The notes under the pieces: model-generated
Databases searched by the model: none
What the model was told of the DNA's origin: nothing
Seen by the model: the letters and a program-made list of their open reading frames with translations, nothing else
From: an uncultured Alteromonadaceae bacterium
Lineage (GTDB): Bacteria; Pseudomonadota; Gammaproteobacteria; Enterobacterales; Alteromonadaceae
Assembly: GCA_938085045.1 (NCBI GenBank)
Contig: CALKGI010000055.1
Location: 1-39,495 of the forward strand
Length of the DNA stretch: 39,495 nucleotides
Direction: 5' to 3'
Program-made: the position numbers and the translations under genes
Shown: one piece after another, positions 36,997-39,495 of the stretch
Layout: each line of letters begins with the position of its first letter
Numbering within the stretch: the first letter of the stretch is position 1

Positions 36997-38126
36997 ATCT
37001 CCCCCCCAATGGCATTTCTGAGCAGTAGTTGATAACCCGGTTGGTTGGGGGCTGTTAATAACAACAAAGTGGCGATTAGCGTATCTGGCTCAAGGTCATC
37101 TTTGTAGGGTAAACCAAGTGAGTTGGCGAATGTTTGCCGCCATTCAAAATTGAGCCTGATGCGGTGTCGTAAAACCGGTAATGCAACTTTAAGCAAAGCA
37201 TCGCCGCTTGCTGGTTCGTCATCAATAAATAATCCTTGCCAAGCTTTTGCACCAATCATCAAGGCTGAGATAGCCCGCGGACCCAAACCGTAACTCCACA
37301 TTTCTTGCCATTGTTCTAGAATTTCTTCTTGACGGGCCCCTAATCCAGAAACTTCATCAAACACGCCATTTGTGGCTAAAAACAGATTGGTGATATGTTG
37401 CTGTACGGCCAATTGTGGTTTCGTATCGAGTATTGATTTTTTGGTCTCTTTTAGAAAGCTTCTGGTGTCTTGTTCGTTGTTTAACTCGATTGTGTTATTT
37501 GTCTCTTGTGGTTTGTTTTGTGCTAAGTCTTCACGGGGGATATCTATTACTTGGCCTGCTGTTTTCTCAATAATGCGCAGAGCCGTTTTCAATGTTGGCA
37601 TAGGCATAAGAATGTTAAACATAAAGCGGTCGGATTGCGCTTCGGGCAACTGATAAGTACCCTCTTGGTCTAAGGGGTTTTGTGTGGCCAAAACCATAAA
37701 AGGGTCGCCACATGCGTGATCAACTCCTAATACGGTGACTTCTTTTTCGGCCATTGCTTGTAACATGGCACTTTGGGTTTTGGGGGTTGCTCGGTTGATT
37801 TCATCAGCCAGTAGTAAGTTGGTCAGTATAGGGCCAGGTTGGAATTTGAGCTTTTGAATATTGTTTTCGTCGGGCATCATAGAGCCGGTGATGTCGGCGG
37901 GCATTAAGTCGGGGGTAAATTGAATGCGTTTAAAAGGTAAAAACAAGGTATTACTCAATGATTTAACTAGCTCGGTTTTGCCCAGTCCCGGGTTGCCTTC
38001 GAGTAAAACATGCCCATCGCAACACAATGCCACAATGCAAAGATTGACCACTTCGTCCAGTCCAAACAAGTCTTTACCTACATTTGCCCTGACGTTCTTG
38101 GCAAACTGACGTTGCTGCTTTGACAC
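36960..38126 (-). CDS. MoxR-family AAA+ ATPase (first gene of the operon)
   Basis: 388 aa, starting at GTG 38126 with AGGGG 6 nt upstream. All MoxR signatures are present: FGLDEVV, Walker A GNPGLGKT (44-51), pore-loop region FTPDLMPADITGSMM, Walker B LLLADE (104-109) with INRATPKTQSAMLQAM, sensor 1 ATQNPLDQEGTYQLPEAQ (147-164), the Arg finger in SDRFMF, and sensor 2 in GLGPRA. A hydrophilic insert (about residues 190-235, Gln/Asn/Glu-rich) separates the AAA core from the lid and is longer than usual. MoxR ATPases act as chaperone-like remodellers of vWA proteins. The next genes encode DUF58 and vWA proteins, the expected partners. As first gene it follows a candidate promoter. Confidence 0.94.
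   Translation of the reverse strand: MSKQQRQFAKNVRANVGKDLFGLDEVVNLCIVALCCDGHVLLEGNPGLGKTELVKSLSNTLFLPFKRIQFTPDLMPADITGSMMPDENNIQKLKFQPGPILTNLLLADEINRATPKTQSAMLQAMAEKEVTVLGVDHACGDPFMVLATQNPLDQEGTYQLPEAQSDRFMFNILMPMPTLKTALRIIEKTAGQVIDIPREDLAQNKPQETNNTIELNNEQDTRSFLKETKKSILDTKPQLAVQQHITNLFLATNGVFDEVSGLGARQEEILEQWQEMWSYGLGPRAISALMIGAKAWQGLFIDDEPASGDALLKVALPVLRHRIRLNFEWRQTFANSLGLPYKDDLEPDTLIATLLLLTAPNQPGYQLLLRNAIGGEICSQLKSKKVIN
37001..37007 (-). promoter_or_regulatory. G7 tract upstream of the DUF58 start
   Basis: Seven G on the minus strand within the MoxR gene are followed by AGAT and the TTG start of the DUF58 gene. It likely serves as a Shine-Dalgarno element. As at the BatA/vWA junction, the downstream gene is in the -1 frame. 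Confidence 0.4.
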
Positions 38127-38175
38127 AGGTAGCCCCTTATGTATTTGTTTTAATTATTAAAGAATGTAATGTACC

Positions 38176-38205
38176 AATATAATTCATAAGTGTGGATATT
38201 GCCAG
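38176..38205 (-). promoter_or_regulatory. Candidate promoter of the eleven-gene operon
   Basis: On the minus strand CTGGCA (38205-38200, four of six -35 matches), an 18-nt spacer and TATATT (38181-38176, five of six -10 matches) lie about 50 nt before the MoxR start. No operator-like inverted repeat is evident. Confidence 0.35.
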
Positions 38206-38265
38206 CTGATTAAGTGACAGGGTTAGGCAAAATAACGAACCTGAGAAAATCGGTTCACATTGTGT

Positions 38266-38295
38266 TTGATTAGTACTAAGGTAGAGTTACATTAT
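38266..38295 (+). promoter_or_regulatory. Candidate promoter of the divergent membrane-protein gene
   Basis: TTGATT (38266-38271), an 18-nt spacer and CATTAT (38290-38295) each match four of six consensus bases. Transcription would start near 38301. That favours the ATG at 38340 over the in-frame ATG at 38304, which would leave almost no leader. Confidence 0.3.
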
Positions 38296-38339
38296 TGACC
38301 TAAATGTGCCACCAAATTGTCGTGAAAATCGCCGCGAAA

Positions 38340-39495
38340 ATGAATCAACATAAACAGACTATTTTGCTGATACTTGTATCGGTGTTTTTAGGTGTCACCT
38401 TGACATTAAGTACTTTGCTTTGGTCGTTACCTGTCGTTATTTTGGTTGCTTCTTTACTGCTGATACATGCTTTGTTAGGTGTCATATTTAGTCGGAAATG
38501 GGCTCAACTTCATCAACAGGTCAATCAAAATCAGCAATTGGCCAGTGGACTTTCAATTGATTTATGGGCACAGGCTTATCGTCAATATTTTAAATTGAGT
38601 CATTGTTTGTTGGTTTCAATCTTGATTACGTTGGTGTTATTTTTGCTGAATCTATATGGTTCGCAGTTTTGGAGTTTGGTGATAACAGCAGGATTATTGG
38701 CTGCCAGCTTTCCTTTTATGTTCGGTTTCTTGCCGTTGAATTATTCTGCATTATTTGCCTTATGTTGGCAGGTTGATTATCCCTGTTTATCACAAGGTTG
38801 GCTTGATTATTTTAAGTCTAGTGTTTTGCTTAGGGCTCAATTTGATGGAGCCAGTGAAACGTTGGTTGAGAAGGATCATGCTCAATACAGCCAACTGGTG
38901 ACTGTGGTGCAAAGTGCTCAAGTGTCTGATGGTGGGGCAATGGTTAAAATGGCAAATTTGCGTGAAGTCAGCTTGATTGAGCCGGTAAGACAGCGCGCTA
39001 TTGCCAGTATGCCGATATTTATCATTGCTGCAATTGTGATGGTGTTGAGTTTAAATTTTTGGTCAATGAATAGAAACTTTTTACCTCAACAATTTGAAGC
39101 CACTCAATTAAGAACTATAGAGCAAAACAGCGATAAACAGGCTGTTGGCGATAGCGTGCGAGGCGATGGACAAAAGCAAGATTCTGGCGATGGTTCGCAA
39201 GGTGCTGAGCAAAGTCAGGGTTCTGGTGATGGTTCGCAAGGTGGTGAGCAAAGTCAGGGTTCTGGCTATGGTTCGCAAGGTGGGGAGCAAAGTCAGGGTT
39301 CTGGCGATGGTTCGCAAGGTGGTGAGCAAAGTCAGGGTTCTGGCGATGGTTCGCAAAGTGTTGAGCAAAGTCAAGGTTCTGGCGATGGTTCGCAAGGTGG
39401 TGAACAAAGTCAGGGTTCTGGCGATGGTTCGCAAGGTGGTGAGCCAAGTCAGGGTTCTGTCGATGGTTCGCAAGGTGGTGAGCAAAGTCAGGGTT
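38340..39495 (+). CDS. Partial CDS: multi-TM membrane protein with repetitive Gly/Ser/Gln/Asp tail
   Basis: 385 codons are visible, with no stop before the window edge. The protein opens MNQHKQTILLILVSVFLGV and has TM helices at about residues 7-25, 29-50 (IHALLGV), 91-111, 114-136 and a fifth near 225-245 (IFIIAAIVMVLSL). After about residue 250 it becomes hydrophilic. From residue 281 it is made of 13-residue repeats (GSGDGSQGGEQSQ) to the window end. An in-frame ATG (38304) and GTG (38322) lie upstream; none of the starts has a good RBS. It is transcribed divergently from the MoxR operon across 213 bp, so it may be co-regulated with it. No family recognised, and the C-terminal part is missing from the window. 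Confidence 0.75.
   Translation, partial: MNQHKQTILLILVSVFLGVTLTLSTLLWSLPVVILVASLLLIHALLGVIFSRKWAQLHQQVNQNQQLASGLSIDLWAQAYRQYFKLSHCLLVSILITLVLFLLNLYGSQFWSLVITAGLLAASFPFMFGFLPLNYSALFALCWQVDYPCLSQGWLDYFKSSVLLRAQFDGASETLVEKDHAQYSQLVTVVQSAQVSDGGAMVKMANLREVSLIEPVRQRAIASMPIFIIAAIVMVLSLNFWSMNRNFLPQQFEATQLRTIEQNSDKQAVGDSVRGDGQKQDSGDGSQGAEQSQGSGDGSQGGEQSQGSGYGSQGGEQSQGSGDGSQGGEQSQGSGDGSQSVEQSQGSGDGSQGGEQSQGSGDGSQGGEPSQGSVDGSQGGEQSQG
39180..39495 (+). repeat. 39-bp in-frame minisatellite, 8 copies, continuing past the window
   Basis: Units begin at 39180, 39219, 39258, 39297, 39336, 39375, 39414 and 39453, with the ninth starting at 39492. Each unit is 13 codons encoding GSGDGSQGGEQSQ, with one to three substitutions per copy. 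Because 39 is a multiple of three, copy-number change keeps the frame. Confidence 0.95.

Noticed and set aside
15456-38126. Classical toxin, nuclease or protease effector in the operon, as expected for a conflict system
   Set aside because: No HNH, PD-(D/E)XK, metalloprotease, TIR, caspase or pore-forming motif was seen in any of the eleven proteins, so a defence role is not claimed.
39108-39485. Minus-strand open frames with a regular repeat pattern
   Set aside because: They are the reverse complement of the plus-strand 39-bp minisatellite, which keeps other frames open artificially. The plus-strand frame continues from a membrane protein with natural composition.

Overview
The window looks like a chromosomal segment of a Gram-negative bacterium, most likely a marine or environmental gammaproteobacterium. 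The evidence is a lipoprotein with a lipobox, a very large surface-type repeat protein, periplasm-facing membrane proteins, moderate GC content and GGAG-type ribosome binding sites. The genus cannot be told from the sequence. No rRNA, tRNA, transposase, integrase or CRISPR array was seen.

Region 1 (1-12792, minus strand) is one probable transcription unit read leftwards. It holds a giant outer-membrane or surface lipoprotein (about 3200 aa: 21 tandem-95 Ig/cadherin-like repeats, one cadherin domain and a delta-60 beta-propeller-like tail), then an MBL-fold phosphodiesterase-like hydrolase 26 nt downstream, then a CHASE2 class III adenylate cyclase 1 nt downstream. A third gene starts on the cyclase stop codon (TAATG) and runs off the left edge. 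The cyclase and hydrolase together suggest a cyclic-nucleotide signalling module.

Region 2 (12793-15406, plus strand) holds four small orphan genes: a conserved-looking 117-aa protein, a VOC/glyoxalase-fold protein, an exported four-cysteine protein, and an AT-rich two-TM coiled-coil membrane protein.

Region 3 (15456-38126, minus strand) is the main feature: about 22.7 kb with eleven genes, overlapping or separated by at most 4 nt. In transcription order they are a MoxR AAA+ ATPase, a DUF58 protein, a BatA-like vWA membrane protein, an 878-aa membrane protein with two intact vWA MIDAS motifs, an unknown 335-aa protein, a second RavA-like AAA+ ATPase, two unknown soluble proteins (559 and 734 aa), two small membrane proteins (204 and 475 aa), and a 2758-aa single-pass protein whose exported part shows recurrent beta-propeller-blade-like motifs. 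The set fits the class called MoxR-vWA-beta-propeller ternary systems in comparative genomics. It is unusually elaborate here: two different AAA+ motors, two vWA membrane proteins and a DUF58 protein, and a giant transmembrane propeller. I infer a membrane-spanning machine in which cytoplasmic AAA+ motors remodel vWA/adaptor proteins coupled to a periplasmic sensor or scaffold. Its output is unknown, and no recognisable toxin or nuclease effector is present.

Region 4 (38127-39495) is a divergent promoter region followed by the 5' part of a plus-strand membrane protein gene. That gene ends, within the window, in a 39-bp in-frame minisatellite of 8 copies and runs off the right edge.
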